Counted from the stretch's first letter, positions 25,490 through 33,749 are shown. The stretch is DNA of 64,000 bases from Roseburia sp. (GCA_017937095.1 JAGBEG010000010.1:1-64000); one strand, 5' to 3'. The notes: generated from the sequence alone by a model not told the origin. Numbers and translations are program-made.

Positions 25490-26005
25490 ATGAGAAATCG
25501 AAAGGTACAATTCATTGTGCAGGCCGCAATGATCGCGGCAATCTATGTCGTGTTGACTTATTTTATCAACGCGTTCAATCTTGCTTCCGGGGCAATTCAG
25601 GTCCGCATTTCGGAGGCGCTTACCATCTTACCGTATTTCACACCGGCGGCTATCCCGGGCTTGTTCGTGGGATGTCTGCTTGCCAATCTTCTGACAGGTG
25701 CGGCAGTCTATGACATTGTTTTCGGAAGTCTGGCGACACTGCTTGGCGCGGTCGGTACATATCTGCTGCGGAAGCATAAGTTCCTGTGCACGCTTGCGCC
25801 GGTAGCATCCAATGTCATCATTATTCCGTTTGTTCTGCGCTACGGGTACGGGCTTGTGATGGAGTACGGCGGAAGGGACTGGTCGATTCCGTTCTATATG
25901 CTGACTGTCGGAGCGGGAGAGGTCATCTGCTGCTGCATCCTGGGTACGATCCTTCTGAATGCACTGGCGAAGGTGCGCAATGTGATTTTCCGAGCGGAAA
26001 GCTGA
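25490..26005 (+). CDS. queT: Queuosine precursor transporter QueT
   Basis: 171 aa, five to six membrane segments. N-terminal IVQAAMIAAIYVVLTYFINAF followed by ASGAIQVRISEALTILPYFTPAAIPGLFVGCLLANL is typical of QueT, an ECF-type substrate-binding subunit for queuosine precursors (preQ1 or queuine). The candidate preQ1 leader directly upstream supports this. AAAGGAG ribosome site 8 nt before ATG. The energising ECF module is not in the window. Confidence 0.9.
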   Translation: MRNRKVQFIVQAAMIAAIYVVLTYFINAFNLASGAIQVRISEALTILPYFTPAAIPGLFVGCLLANLLTGAAVYDIVFGSLATLLGAVGTYLLRKHKFLCTLAPVASNVIIIPFVLRYGYGLVMEYGGRDWSIPFYMLTVGAGEVICCCILGTILLNALAKVRNVIFRAES

Positions 26006-26055
26006 ACTGTTACGAATAAAATTCTGCGTATTGCCTTGAAAAGGCGGGCAGAAGG

Positions 26056-26104
26056 GAAGAGAGTACCGGTTATAGGTTGAACCTATAGCCGGTACTCTCT
26101 TTTA
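26056..26104 (+). terminator. Strong terminator after queT
   Basis: Twenty-bp stem (26056-26075 with 26081-26100, one G-T pair), 5-nt loop, then TTT. Symmetry would also allow it to work leftward. Confidence 0.88.
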
Positions 26105-26136
26105 CATATTAGACAGGAAGAAATTTCCGTGCTATG

Positions 26137-26170
26137 ATTCCATTGTAATCAAGTAGGAATTATATAGTAT
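26137..26170 (+). promoter_or_regulatory. Promoter and dyad upstream of metY
   Basis: ATTCC (26137-26141) and GGAAT (26156-26160) form a dyad with a 14-nt spacer that covers a weak promoter (-35 TTGTAA 26143-26148, -10 TAGTAT 26165-26170). The placement and AT-rich GGAATTAT half-site resemble CymR-type sulfur-control operators, but this is only a resemblance. Confidence 0.35.
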
Positions 26171-26279
26171 AAGGCAAAGGAAAAACAAAATAAGCAAAAC
26201 AAGCAAAACAAGGAGGAAAATCCTCTGCTCCTGCAAAGGCAGTCGCATTTTGCTCCGCAAAACAAGGAGGATCATAATT

Positions 26280-27581
26280 ATGGGAAAAGCATTAAAGGAA
26301 AGAAAGTTGAGATTTGAGACATTACAGCTTCATGTAGGACAGGAGGAAGCAGACCCGGCTACCGGCGCGAGAGCCGTACCGATTTACCAGACGTCATCTT
26401 ATGTGTTTGACAACAGCGCGCATGCGGCGGCGCGGTTCGGACTGGCGGATGCGGGAAATATTTACGGAAGACTGACAAACCCGACCGAGGATGTGTTTGA
26501 GCAGAGAATCGCAGCGTTAGAGGGCGGCGTGGCGGCGCTTGCAGTCGCTTCCGGTGCGGCGGCGATTACATATGCGCTTCAGAATCTGGCGCACGCCGGG
26601 GAGCACATTGTGGCGGCGAAGAACATTTACGGCGGTACATACAATCTGCTGGCACACACATTTCCGGAGTATGGGATCACGACAACCTTCGTCGATCCGT
26701 TCAATTATGAGGAAGTGGAAAATGCAATTCAGGAGAATACGAGAGCAATCCATATTGAGACGCTCGGCAATCCCAATTCCGATGTGGTAGATATTGAAAA
26801 GCTGGCGGCAATCGCACACGCACATAAGATTCCGCTGGTCGTAGACAATACCTTTGCAACACCTTATCTGGTGCGTCCGATTGCGTATGGAGCCGACATC
26901 GTCGTACATTCCGCAACGAAGTTCATCGGAGGCCACGGAACGGCAATCGGCGGTGTGATTGTGGACAGCGGAAAATTTGACTGGGAGGCGAGCGGAAAAT
27001 TCCCGTCACTGACAGAACCGAATCCGAGCTACCACGGCATCAGCTTTACAAAGGCGGTCGGCGCGGCGGCATTTGTCACGAAGATTCGTGCGATTCTGCT
27101 TCGCGATACGGGCGCAACGGTGTCGCCGTTCCACTCCTTCCTGTTCTTACAGGGATTGGAAACGTTGTCTTTGCGCGTCGAGCGGCATGTGGAGAACGCA
27201 TTGAAGGTCGTGGAATACCTGAATGCAAATCCGAAGGTGGAAAAGGTGCATCATCCTTCCGTATCTGACGATCCGGTACAGAAGGAGCTTTATAAAAAGT
27301 ATTTCCCGAACGGCGGAGGCTCGATTTTTACTTTTGAGATCAAAGGGGACGAGCAGACGGCGAAGGATTTCATCGACCATCTGGAGCTGTTTTCGCTGCT
27401 TGCCAATGTGGCGGATGTAAAATCCCTTGTGATTCATCCGGCATCCACGACGCATTCCCAGCTTACGACGGAGGAGCTTTTGGAGCAGGGAATCAAACCG
27501 AACACGATCCGTCTGTCCATCGGAACGGAAAATATTGACGACATTATCGAGGATTTGGAGGAAGCATTTGCGGCAGTGTAG
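26280..27581 (+). CDS. metY: O-acetylhomoserine aminocarboxypropyltransferase/cysteine synthase
   Basis: 433 aa PLP enzyme of the Cys/Met metabolism family, which makes homocysteine (or methionine) from O-acetylhomoserine and a thiol. PLP lysine K214 in HSATKFIGGHG; other signatures are FETLQLHVGQ, PIYQTSSYVF, YGRLTNPTEDVFE, ASGAAAITYAL and RLSIGTENIDDIIEDL at the end. Start ATG 26280 follows AAGGAGG; the longer upstream frame begins before that site. The upstream leader holds two copies of AACAAGGAGG (about 26207 and 26261), the second being the ribosome site. The 3' end lies in a short tandem repeat. Confidence 0.93.
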   Translation: MGKALKERKLRFETLQLHVGQEEADPATGARAVPIYQTSSYVFDNSAHAAARFGLADAGNIYGRLTNPTEDVFEQRIAALEGGVAALAVASGAAAITYALQNLAHAGEHIVAAKNIYGGTYNLLAHTFPEYGITTTFVDPFNYEEVENAIQENTRAIHIETLGNPNSDVVDIEKLAAIAHAHKIPLVVDNTFATPYLVRPIAYGADIVVHSATKFIGGHGTAIGGVIVDSGKFDWEASGKFPSLTEPNPSYHGISFTKAVGAAAFVTKIRAILLRDTGATVSPFHSFLFLQGLETLSLRVERHVENALKVVEYLNANPKVEKVHHPSVSDDPVQKELYKKYFPNGGGSIFTFEIKGDEQTAKDFIDHLELFSLLANVADVKSLVIHPASTTHSQLTTEELLEQGIKPNTIRLSIGTENIDDIIEDLEEAFAAV

Positions 27582-27623
27582 GAGGCATTTGTGGCAGTGT
27601 AGGAGGCATTTGCGGCAGTGTAG
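27560..27623 (+). repeat. Three 21-bp tandem repeats across the metY stop codon
   Basis: A unit with core GCATTTGCGGCAGTGTAG occurs three times at a 21-bp period. The first copy encodes the last codons and stop of metY; the other two are noncoding copies, each again ending in TAG. One copy differs (GTGGC for GCGGC). Confidence 0.85.
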
Positions 27624-27698
27624 GAATGCGCTTGCCAGAAAGCATAGATGCGGGTATACTTTTTCTATCAGATTATGAGAAAAGGGAGAGTATCGGCT

Positions 27699-28484
27699 AT
27701 GCGTTTATTGATTGTAAGACACGGAGATCCGGATTACGAGAGAGATTCTCTGACGAAGAAAGGGTGGAGGGAAGCGGAGCTTTTAGCCGAGCGGCTGTCG
27801 AAGCTTACGGTGAAGGATTTTTATGTATCGCCGCTTGGGAGAGCGAGGGATACGGCTTCCCTGACATTAAAGAAAATGAACCGCACAGCGGAGGAATGCC
27901 AGTGGCTCAGGGAGTTTGACGTAAAGATTACGCGCCCCGACCGCCCGGACGCAGAGAGTATTGCATGGGACTGGCTTCCGCAGGACTGGACGAAGGAAGA
28001 GCGGTTTGGACGAAGTGATCTGTGGGCGGCAAACGAGGTGATGCAGGCGGGAAATACGCAGGGAACGCACGACGGAAACGGCATACGGATCGCGCGGAGC
28101 GCGGAGGGCGGAGCCGGTGCAGAGTACGGCTGGGTCGTGCAGAATCTGGATGCGCTGCTCGCTGAACACGGGTATGTCAGAGACGGCGCGAATTACCGTG
28201 TGGAGCGCGCGAACCGCGACACACTTGTGTTCTTCTGTCATTTCGGTCTGGAATGTGTGCTGCTGTCGCATCTGATGAATGTGTCGCCTATGGTGTTGTG
28301 GCATCACACCTGTGCGGCGCCGACTTCTGTGACGACCGTCTATACGGAAGAGCGCAGAAAGGGAATTGCATCTTTCCGCATCTGTGGCTTCGGGGACGTC
28401 TCGCATCTGTATGCCGGTGAAGAGGAACCTGCGTTTTCGGGGCGGTTCTGCGAAACATATGACAGTGAAGAACGGCATGACTAG
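27699..28484 (+). CDS. Histidine phosphatase family protein
   Basis: 261 aa. Phosphoglycerate mutase/acid phosphatase fold: catalytic LLIVRHGDPDY (3-13), YVSPLGRARDTA (arginine pocket), and the late FCHFG histidine. A 70-residue insert in the middle is acidic and Trp-rich (DWLPQDW). Substrate unknown; this clade is usually annotated only as histidine phosphatase. Start chosen at ATG 27699 behind AAGGGAGAG; an upstream in-frame ATG at 27648 lacks a ribosome site. Confidence 0.82.
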   Translation: MRLLIVRHGDPDYERDSLTKKGWREAELLAERLSKLTVKDFYVSPLGRARDTASLTLKKMNRTAEECQWLREFDVKITRPDRPDAESIAWDWLPQDWTKEERFGRSDLWAANEVMQAGNTQGTHDGNGIRIARSAEGGAGAEYGWVVQNLDALLAEHGYVRDGANYRVERANRDTLVFFCHFGLECVLLSHLMNVSPMVLWHHTCAAPTSVTTVYTEERRKGIASFRICGFGDVSHLYAGEEEPAFSGRFCETYDSEERHD

Positions 28485-28532
28485 AAACGCCATGCCTGCC
28501 ATGATTTACCGGTATCATTCATGTACCTTCCA

Positions 28533-28575
28533 TGTTACAATCTTTTTGTAACAAAGATGTAACAAATTTGTAACA
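28533..28575 (+). promoter_or_regulatory. Phased TGTAACA repeats before the CAP gene
   Basis: TGTTACAA (28533-28540) faces TTGTAACA (28546-28553) as a dyad, and the latter is repeated as ATGTAACA at 28557-28564 and TTGTAACA at 28568-28575, exactly 11 bp apart each time. A -10-like TACAAT sits at 28536-28541. The array lies just before the ribosome site and looks like a multi-site operator. Confidence 0.55.
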
Positions 28576-28591
28576 ACATAGGAGGTACAGA

Positions 28592-29407
28592 ATGAAGAGA
28601 GCAGTGATTTTTGCAGCAGCATTGATGATGGGACTGACGTTTACAGGGCAGACGAGCGGGGTGCAGGCTGCGACTGTGAATGCGAATACGATAAAGAAGG
28701 TTGTCATGGCGGATGGCGGCACGTTGAAGGAATGTCTGGAGTCATTGGAGAAGCAGCAGTTTGGAAATTGTGTGGTCATCACGCTTCCATGCAATCCGGG
28801 CGCAGGAGAGAAGCCGGAGACGCCGGACGACAGCAAGCCGGAGACACCGGACAACAAGCCGGAGACGCCGGACGACAGCACACCGGACAGCAAGCCGGAG
28901 ACGCCGGACGACAGCAAGCCGGAGACACCGGACAACAAGCCGGAGATGCCGGACAACAGCACGACAGAGACACCGGACAACAGCGCACCGGAAAACAAGC
29001 CGGGACAGGAGGAAGGCGCTGAGACAGAGTACCATGCGTATGTGCTCCGTGTCGTGGAGCTGGTCAATGAGGAGCGCGCAAAGGCAGGATTAAATCCGGT
29101 TACACTCCGGAAAAATATTTCTGCGGCAGCACAGGTGCGCGCACAGGAGACAGAGGTTTCTTTCTCGCACACCAGACCGGACGGGACGAAGTTTACAACC
29201 GCGCTTGCGCAGGCAGGCGTGACATATCGCGGCGCAGGGGAGAATATTGCGTGGGGACAGCGGACGCCGGAACAGGTAATGAACGGCTGGATGAACAGCG
29301 CCGGACACCGTGCGAATATTCTCAATGAGAAATTTACATCTATCGGCGTAGGCTACTATCAGAATGCAGCGGGAACAAACTACTGGACCCAGTTGTTCAC
29401 GTACTAA
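28592..29407 (+). CDS. Secreted CAP (SCP/PR-1-like) domain protein
   Basis: 271 aa. Signal peptide 1-26 (RAVIFAAALMMGLTFTGQTSGVQA), a short globular part, a repetitive linker of PETPDDSK/PETPDNK units (about 72-135), and a C-terminal CAP domain (about 146-271) with VNEERAKAGLNPVTL, SFSHTRPDG, GENIAWGQRTPEQVMNGWMNSAGHRANIL and FTSIGVGYY. Bacterial CAP proteins of this YkwD type are exported and have no settled enzymatic role. Ribosome site GGAGG 6 nt before ATG. The Pro-rich linker probably spans the cell wall. Confidence 0.92.
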   Translation: MKRAVIFAAALMMGLTFTGQTSGVQAATVNANTIKKVVMADGGTLKECLESLEKQQFGNCVVITLPCNPGAGEKPETPDDSKPETPDNKPETPDDSTPDSKPETPDDSKPETPDNKPEMPDNSTTETPDNSAPENKPGQEEGAETEYHAYVLRVVELVNEERAKAGLNPVTLRKNISAAAQVRAQETEVSFSHTRPDGTKFTTALAQAGVTYRGAGENIAWGQRTPEQVMNGWMNSAGHRANILNEKFTSIGVGYYQNAAGTNYWTQLFTY

Positions 29408-29440
29408 TATGACGCGCATGACTGCGCTTAAAACATAACA

Positions 29441-29487
29441 AAGAATGCACTGTGGAAAGATAAATGCCACAGCGCATTCTTTTTTTT
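29441..29487 (+). terminator. Terminator after the CAP gene
   Basis: AAGAATGCACTGTGG (29441-29455) pairs with CCACAGCGCATTCTT (29467-29481) with one A-C mismatch, followed by six further T (to 29487). It directly abuts a family A repeat. Confidence 0.88.
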
Positions 29488-29680
29488 ACTCTATAGAAAA
29501 TACCGTGTTGTTGTAAAGCGTGAAAGTACTGATTCCTATAGAGTAAAAAGCCCTGTCGGGCAGGATGCGCACCTCGCGGAGATGTAGATAGCCGTAAACG
29601 GCACCGCTCGGGCGCGGCAAAGTGTGCTTTGCATGTAAGTTGAAGCAAATTCGCGAGAGTGTGCGAAGCACACTTTGTTC
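29488..29680 (+). repeat. Dispersed repeat family A, full copy 1 (193 bp)
   Basis: Starts with ACTCTATAG whose complement CTATAGAGT is at 29536-29544; then GCCC-TGTC-GGGC and GCCG-TAAA-CGGC mini-hairpins, and near the end CAAAGTGTGC pairing with GCACACTTTG or, alternatively, the local hairpin GTGTGC-GAA-GCACAC. About 90% identical to the copy at 48362-48554 and of the same length. Read leftward, GCCC..GGGC is followed by TTTTT. The remaining 164 bp before the next gene is AT-rich with a dyad ATTCAATT/AATTGAAT (29754-29785) and no clear promoter. Confidence 0.85.
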
Positions 29681-29844
29681 TCCGATGCCATTATCTTCTC
29701 GCCGTTATTATTGCATCTCTTTTACTTCACCTCAAAAGAATATCAGATATTATATTCAATTAATATTACAGAAACAGAATTGAATTAAAAAGTAAATATT
29801 CAAAGGATATGATACAGACATGGAAGCGAAAGGAGAGCTTGAAA

Positions 29845-31248
29845 ATGGCGATTATTGAAAACATTGAAACATTTGCAGTAAAGACTGCGCTTGGCTATCT
29901 GGATAAAGATCCGGAGAAGAACCTGACGAAGCTGATGGACTGGTTTGACCGCTTTGACCGGAAGGGAACCCTGGAAGTGGAGAGAAAGGCAATCCGCAAG
30001 GTCATAGAAGATAAAGACAGCAACTGGTATCAGCTCATCATCAGCTTGTGGAAGGACATTGATCCGGGAGTCCGTAACCGTCTGTTTGAAAACTTCATTA
30101 TAAACGGATGTCTTTTGGGATACCAGAGACAGGTAGAAAATAAGGAGAAATACAACTGCAATATTCCGTGGGCGATTCTGCTTGATCCTACCAGCGCCTG
30201 CAACCTGCACTGTACCGGCTGCTGGGCAGCGGAATATGGGAACCACATGAACCTGACTTATGAAGAAATGGACGATATTGTAAGGCAGGGTGTGGAGCTT
30301 GGAACCTATGTGTATCTGTTTACCGGCGGAGAACCTCTTGTGAGAAAGAAAGACATCATCCGGCTGTGCGAGGAGCATCCCGACTGCGTGTTTTCTACGT
30401 TTACCAACGGAACTTTGATTGATGAAGCCTTTGCCGGGGAAATGCTGCGGGTAAAGAACTTCATGCCCGCCATCAGCATTGAAGGCTTTGAAGAAGCTAC
30501 CGATTCCAGACGGGGAAATGGAACTTACCAGAAGATTATCCGGGCGATGAATATCCTGAAGGAGAAAAAGCTGCCCTTTGGTATTTCCTGCTGCTATACA
30601 TCCGCCAATGCGGAGGTCATCGGAAGCGAGGAATATTTTGATCAGATGGTGGAAATGGGTGCAAAATTTGCATGGTTTTTTACCTATATGCCGGTAGGAA
30701 AAGGGGCGGTAACGGAACTGATGGCAACCGCTAAGCAGCGGGAAATGATGTACCATAAGATTCGGGAATACAGGAGAACGAAGCCGCTTTTCACTGTGGA
30801 TTTCTGGAATGACGGGGAGTATGTGGGCGGCTGTATCGCAGGCGGTCGGAGTTACCTGCATATCAATGCGAACGGGGACATTGAGCCATGTGCGTTTGTT
30901 CATTATTCGGATTCCAATATTCGTGAGAAAACACTTTTGGAGGCATACCGTTCTCCCCTGTTCATGGGGTATCACGATCATCAGCCATGGAATGAAAATA
31001 TGCTCCGCCCGTGTCCTGTTTTAGATAATCCGGGAAGGCTGACGGAGATTGTGGAAAAGAGTGGTGCAAAGAGTACCGACTATCAGAATCTGGAAAGTGC
31101 GAAAGAGTTTTCAGATAAGTGTGTAGCGACAGCGGAAAAATGGGCGCCGGTGGCAGACCGTTTATGGAAAGAAAACGGAAAACAAGTTTCCGAAGGTAAA
31201 TGTGCCGCTTGCGGCAAATGCGCTTCGTCGGGAGGTGTTTCCGATTAA
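29845..31248 (+). CDS. Radical SAM/SPASM domain protein
   Basis: 467 aa. About 100 residues of helical N-terminus precede the radical SAM core: C119-NLHC-TGC (cysteines 119, 123, 126) binds the AdoMet 4Fe-4S cluster, followed by TGGEPLV and IEGFEEATD. A SPASM-type C-terminal region holds further cysteines (GGCIAGGRSYLHINANGDIEPCAFVHYS, then RPCPV), and the tail ends in CAACGKCASSG. Substrate unknown; SPASM enzymes modify peptides, proteins or small molecules. Start at ATG 29845 behind AAAGGAGAG. First gene of the accessory block. Confidence 0.88.
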   Translation: MAIIENIETFAVKTALGYLDKDPEKNLTKLMDWFDRFDRKGTLEVERKAIRKVIEDKDSNWYQLIISLWKDIDPGVRNRLFENFIINGCLLGYQRQVENKEKYNCNIPWAILLDPTSACNLHCTGCWAAEYGNHMNLTYEEMDDIVRQGVELGTYVYLFTGGEPLVRKKDIIRLCEEHPDCVFSTFTNGTLIDEAFAGEMLRVKNFMPAISIEGFEEATDSRRGNGTYQKIIRAMNILKEKKLPFGISCCYTSANAEVIGSEEYFDQMVEMGAKFAWFFTYMPVGKGAVTELMATAKQREMMYHKIREYRRTKPLFTVDFWNDGEYVGGCIAGGRSYLHINANGDIEPCAFVHYSDSNIREKTLLEAYRSPLFMGYHDHQPWNENMLRPCPVLDNPGRLTEIVEKSGAKSTDYQNLESAKEFSDKCVATAEKWAPVADRLWKENGKQVSEGKCAACGKCASSGGVSD

Positions 31249-31252
31249 AAAG

Positions 31253-31330
31253 ATGGTCATGGTAATAGTTGCGCTTGCTGCAATTTGCGGGATTACGATT
31301 ACAGCAGTGTGTATGCCGCAGGACAGATAA
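31253..31330 (+). CDS. Tiny hydrophobic peptide after the radical SAM gene
   Basis: 25 codons from ATG (MVMVIVALAAICGITITAVC...), or 28 codons from ATT 31244, which would read MKKMVMVIV... and sits 8 nt after GGAGG. It resembles a bare signal peptide or one membrane segment with a lipobox-like ITAVC. It overlaps the radical SAM stop region if ATT is used. It may be a real small membrane peptide, the remnant of a secreted protein, or chance. Confidence 0.3.
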   Translation: MVMVIVALAAICGITITAVCMPQDR

Positions 31331-31344
31331 AGTGGAGCAGTTTT

Positions 31345-32004
31345 ATGGAATACTTGATTTGCGGATGTATCGGTTATGGTTTGGGATGCCTGAATCCGGC
31401 ATACTTTATTTTCAAATGGAAACATCAGGACATCAGGAAAGGAAATTCCCATCCGGCAATTTTTAAAAGGCTATATTCTGAGGAGGAGCAAGGGAGAATG
31501 AATGAAAACAGAAAGAGGACAATTACCGTCCTGCTGACCAGATATTGCAGCACATTTTCCAATTTTATTTACTGGGTTACCGGAAGGGGATATACGCACG
31601 CCTCTCTTGCGCTGAATGATGGGGAAGAATTTTTTTACAGCTTTAATTTTAAAGGCTTCCGGCATGAATATCCGGGAAGGCACATTCACAAATGCGTAAA
31701 AAGCATTTGCTATAAGCTGGAGGTATCGGAAGAAGCCTTTGAGAAGATAAGAAAACAGATTGAGGAAATGGAACAGAACAGGGAAAAGCTGCATTACTCA
31801 CGATTAGGCGTGTTGCTCTGTCTGCTGCATATTCCGTTTAAGATGGAAAACGGATATTTTTGCTCTCAGTTCGTTATGGAAATGCTGCAATTATCAGGGA
31901 GTATCGTGCTGGAAAAGAGCCCATCGCTGTATCTTCCGAACCAACTGCCGGAAATACTCGGCAGATGCGGATGCCTGAAAGAAATTATATGCAATCCGGT
32001 ATAG
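31345..32004 (+). CDS. Chimeric frame: PlsY N-terminal remnant joined to a papain-like (permuted NlpC/P60) protein
   Basis: 219 aa. Residues 1-40 (MEYLICGCIGYGLGCLNPAYFIFK, DIRKGNSHPA) resemble the first membrane segment and DIRK-G-S-N motif of glycerol-3-phosphate acyltransferase PlsY, which then stops abruptly. From about residue 52 the sequence is a papain-like hydrolase of the YiiX type with catalytic H85 (YTHASL) and C173 (FCSQFV). An in-frame ATG at 31498 with AGGAGG upstream could start the hydrolase alone (168 aa). Either a fusion protein or a plsY-like relic upstream of the true gene. Confidence 0.6.
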   Translation: MEYLICGCIGYGLGCLNPAYFIFKWKHQDIRKGNSHPAIFKRLYSEEEQGRMNENRKRTITVLLTRYCSTFSNFIYWVTGRGYTHASLALNDGEEFFYSFNFKGFRHEYPGRHIHKCVKSICYKLEVSEEAFEKIRKQIEEMEQNREKLHYSRLGVLLCLLHIPFKMENGYFCSQFVMEMLQLSGSIVLEKSPSLYLPNQLPEILGRCGCLKEIICNPV

Positions 32005-32017
32005 GGAGGTCATAAGC

Positions 32018-33073
32018 ATGGAAAAAAAGAAAAATTTTATCATCAATTTTGTGTACTTCCTTATGATCGGGGGGATTATTCTGGGGATATGCAAATATAT
32101 TCTTCCGGTAATGATACCGTTTATTCTCGCATTTTTTGCGGCGGCTCTGATTCAGATTCCGGTCAGGAAATTAGGAAAGGAAAAGATAAGGTGGAAGAAA
32201 GCACTGTCAGTGTTGTTCTGCTGTATATTTTATGTTCTGTTGTTTTTGGCGGTAGCGGTAGTCGGAGTAAAGATGCTTGGCGGGGCAGGGAAGCTGGTGG
32301 AAGCCGCTCCGATCATTTATCAGGATAAGATCGTTCCGTTTTTGGAAAATATATCTGACCGAATGGAAATGTCTGCAAATTCTGCGGGTATAGAACTGGC
32401 GGAGCAGATTGAAAATTCGTTTCAGGAATTTACACAGAATATAGGACAGTATGTATCTGAATTTTCCATGAAGGCAGTAAAAATTATTTCAGGCGGCATT
32501 ACGGAAATACCCGGTTTTATTGTAAAGGTGGTTGTCATGGTTGTTTCGACCTTCTTTATGGCGGCAGACTATGATAGAATCATGGCTTTTTTTAAAGAGC
32601 ATATACCGCAGGAAAAGGAAGTTGCCTTATGTGGGGGTGTGAATTATGTAAAAAATACCATTGGTATTTATGTCAAATCCTATAGTTTTTTGTTCCTGCT
32701 GACCTTTGCGGAGCTTAGTATTGGCTTTATGATTTTAAAGGTCCCATATCCGATCCTGCTGGGGCTGGCAATCGCAGTATTTGACATTCTTCCGGTATTA
32801 GGAACAGGAGGAATCCTGCTTCCCTGGGCAGTCATTTTGTTCTTTATGAAAAATACACCTCTGGCAGTGGGAATACTTGTGTTGTATCTGATTATTACAG
32901 TTATCAGAAACATAGTAGAGCCAAAGCTGGTAGGGAAACAGATTGGGCTGCATCCATTGGCGACTTTAATGGCGATGTTTTTAGGACTGAAATTGACAGG
33001 AATTGTGGGAATGATTATATTTCCAGTTGCTTTGGCTGTTGCTATGGGAGTTGTAAAAAATAAAAAGACATAA
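32018..33073 (+). CDS. AI-2E family transporter
   Basis: 351 aa membrane protein with about eight segments: an N-terminal pair, a long extracellular or cytoplasmic helical domain (about 100-170), and the C-terminal block with PYPILLGLAIAVFDILPVLGTGGILLPWAVI and VEPKLVGKQIGLHPLATLMAMFLGLK, which is diagnostic. Members export diverse small molecules or ions; the AI-2 label does not prove the substrate. It starts 13 nt after the papain-like gene, so the two are cotranscribed. Confidence 0.88.
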   Translation: MEKKKNFIINFVYFLMIGGIILGICKYILPVMIPFILAFFAAALIQIPVRKLGKEKIRWKKALSVLFCCIFYVLLFLAVAVVGVKMLGGAGKLVEAAPIIYQDKIVPFLENISDRMEMSANSAGIELAEQIENSFQEFTQNIGQYVSEFSMKAVKIISGGITEIPGFIVKVVVMVVSTFFMAADYDRIMAFFKEHIPQEKEVALCGGVNYVKNTIGIYVKSYSFLFLLTFAELSIGFMILKVPYPILLGLAIAVFDILPVLGTGGILLPWAVILFFMKNTPLAVGILVLYLIITVIRNIVEPKLVGKQIGLHPLATLMAMFLGLKLTGIVGMIIFPVALAVAMGVVKNKKT

Positions 33074-33176
33074 TTAATATTATACAAACAATTCTGAAAA
33101 AATCTGCTACAATAGTTGTGTCAAATAAAGGGCATACTTTATGCATTCTCAATTACTGTGGCGGAGGACATCGGAT

Positions 33177-33749
33177 ATGAACCCTTATCAATATATCACA
33201 AATGTAGAAAGAAAGACCAATACAGATGCACAGCGCGCTTTGCAGAAAGCCTTGATCGACTTGAATCAGCAGAAGGAAATTCATGTAATCTCTGTGAAAG
33301 ACCTGTGCAGTCAGGCTCATGTGGCGCGAAGCACATTTTACTCTTATTACGATAATGTGATACAGCTCAAAGAAGAAATTGAAGATATCTTGCTGTATCA
33401 ACTTCTTGAAGTCAATAAAGATTTTGGAGAGACGGCCATAGATTTTGAAACAGGATTTCCGTTTTTCCAAAATACCTGCCATCTCATTGAGCAAAACAAG
33501 CAGATTTTTTATGCCTTCCTGATCGCGAATCCGAATATTCAGTTTATTCAGAAATGGCAGACGGGAATAAAATACCATTTCTGGAATCAGCTTTTTCGTG
33601 GCGAAAGCATAAAAAATGAAAGCATGATATTGGAAATGATTTCAACGCTTTCCATTTCAGCCTTTGTCTATTGGCTGAAAAACCCTTATGATGTAGATAT
33701 TGACAGCATGAATCACCTGATTATAAAATCCTTTGAAATTTTTAAGTAG
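33177..33749 (+). CDS. TetR/AcrR family transcriptional regulator
   Basis: 190 aa. N-terminal helix-turn-helix (TDAQRALQKALIDLNQQKEIHVISVKDLCSQAHVARSTFYSYYDNVIQLKEEIE, about 15-70) and a helical ligand domain. Start ATG 33177 follows GGAGG; a -10-like TACAAT lies at 33108-33113. Probably controls the accessory block on either side, judged by position only. The gene is followed at once by a terminator. Confidence 0.85.
   Translation: MNPYQYITNVERKTNTDAQRALQKALIDLNQQKEIHVISVKDLCSQAHVARSTFYSYYDNVIQLKEEIEDILLYQLLEVNKDFGETAIDFETGFPFFQNTCHLIEQNKQIFYAFLIANPNIQFIQKWQTGIKYHFWNQLFRGESIKNESMILEMISTLSISAFVYWLKNPYDVDIDSMNHLIIKSFEIFK

Noticed and set aside
28810-28990. Regular short repeats that could suggest a CRISPR array
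   Set aside because: They encode in-frame PETPDDSK/PETPDNK units of the CAP protein linker; there are no unique spacers of constant length and no cas genes.
29488-29680. Insertion sequence or MITE with transposase
   Set aside because: No transposase, no target-site duplication seen; the short inverted arms enclose only 57 bp of the 193-bp unit, so it is listed as a dispersed repeat.
29800-30981. Minus-strand open frame of 393 aa opposite the radical SAM gene
   Set aside because: Antisense to an intact radical SAM protein with all cluster cysteines; no family resemblance.
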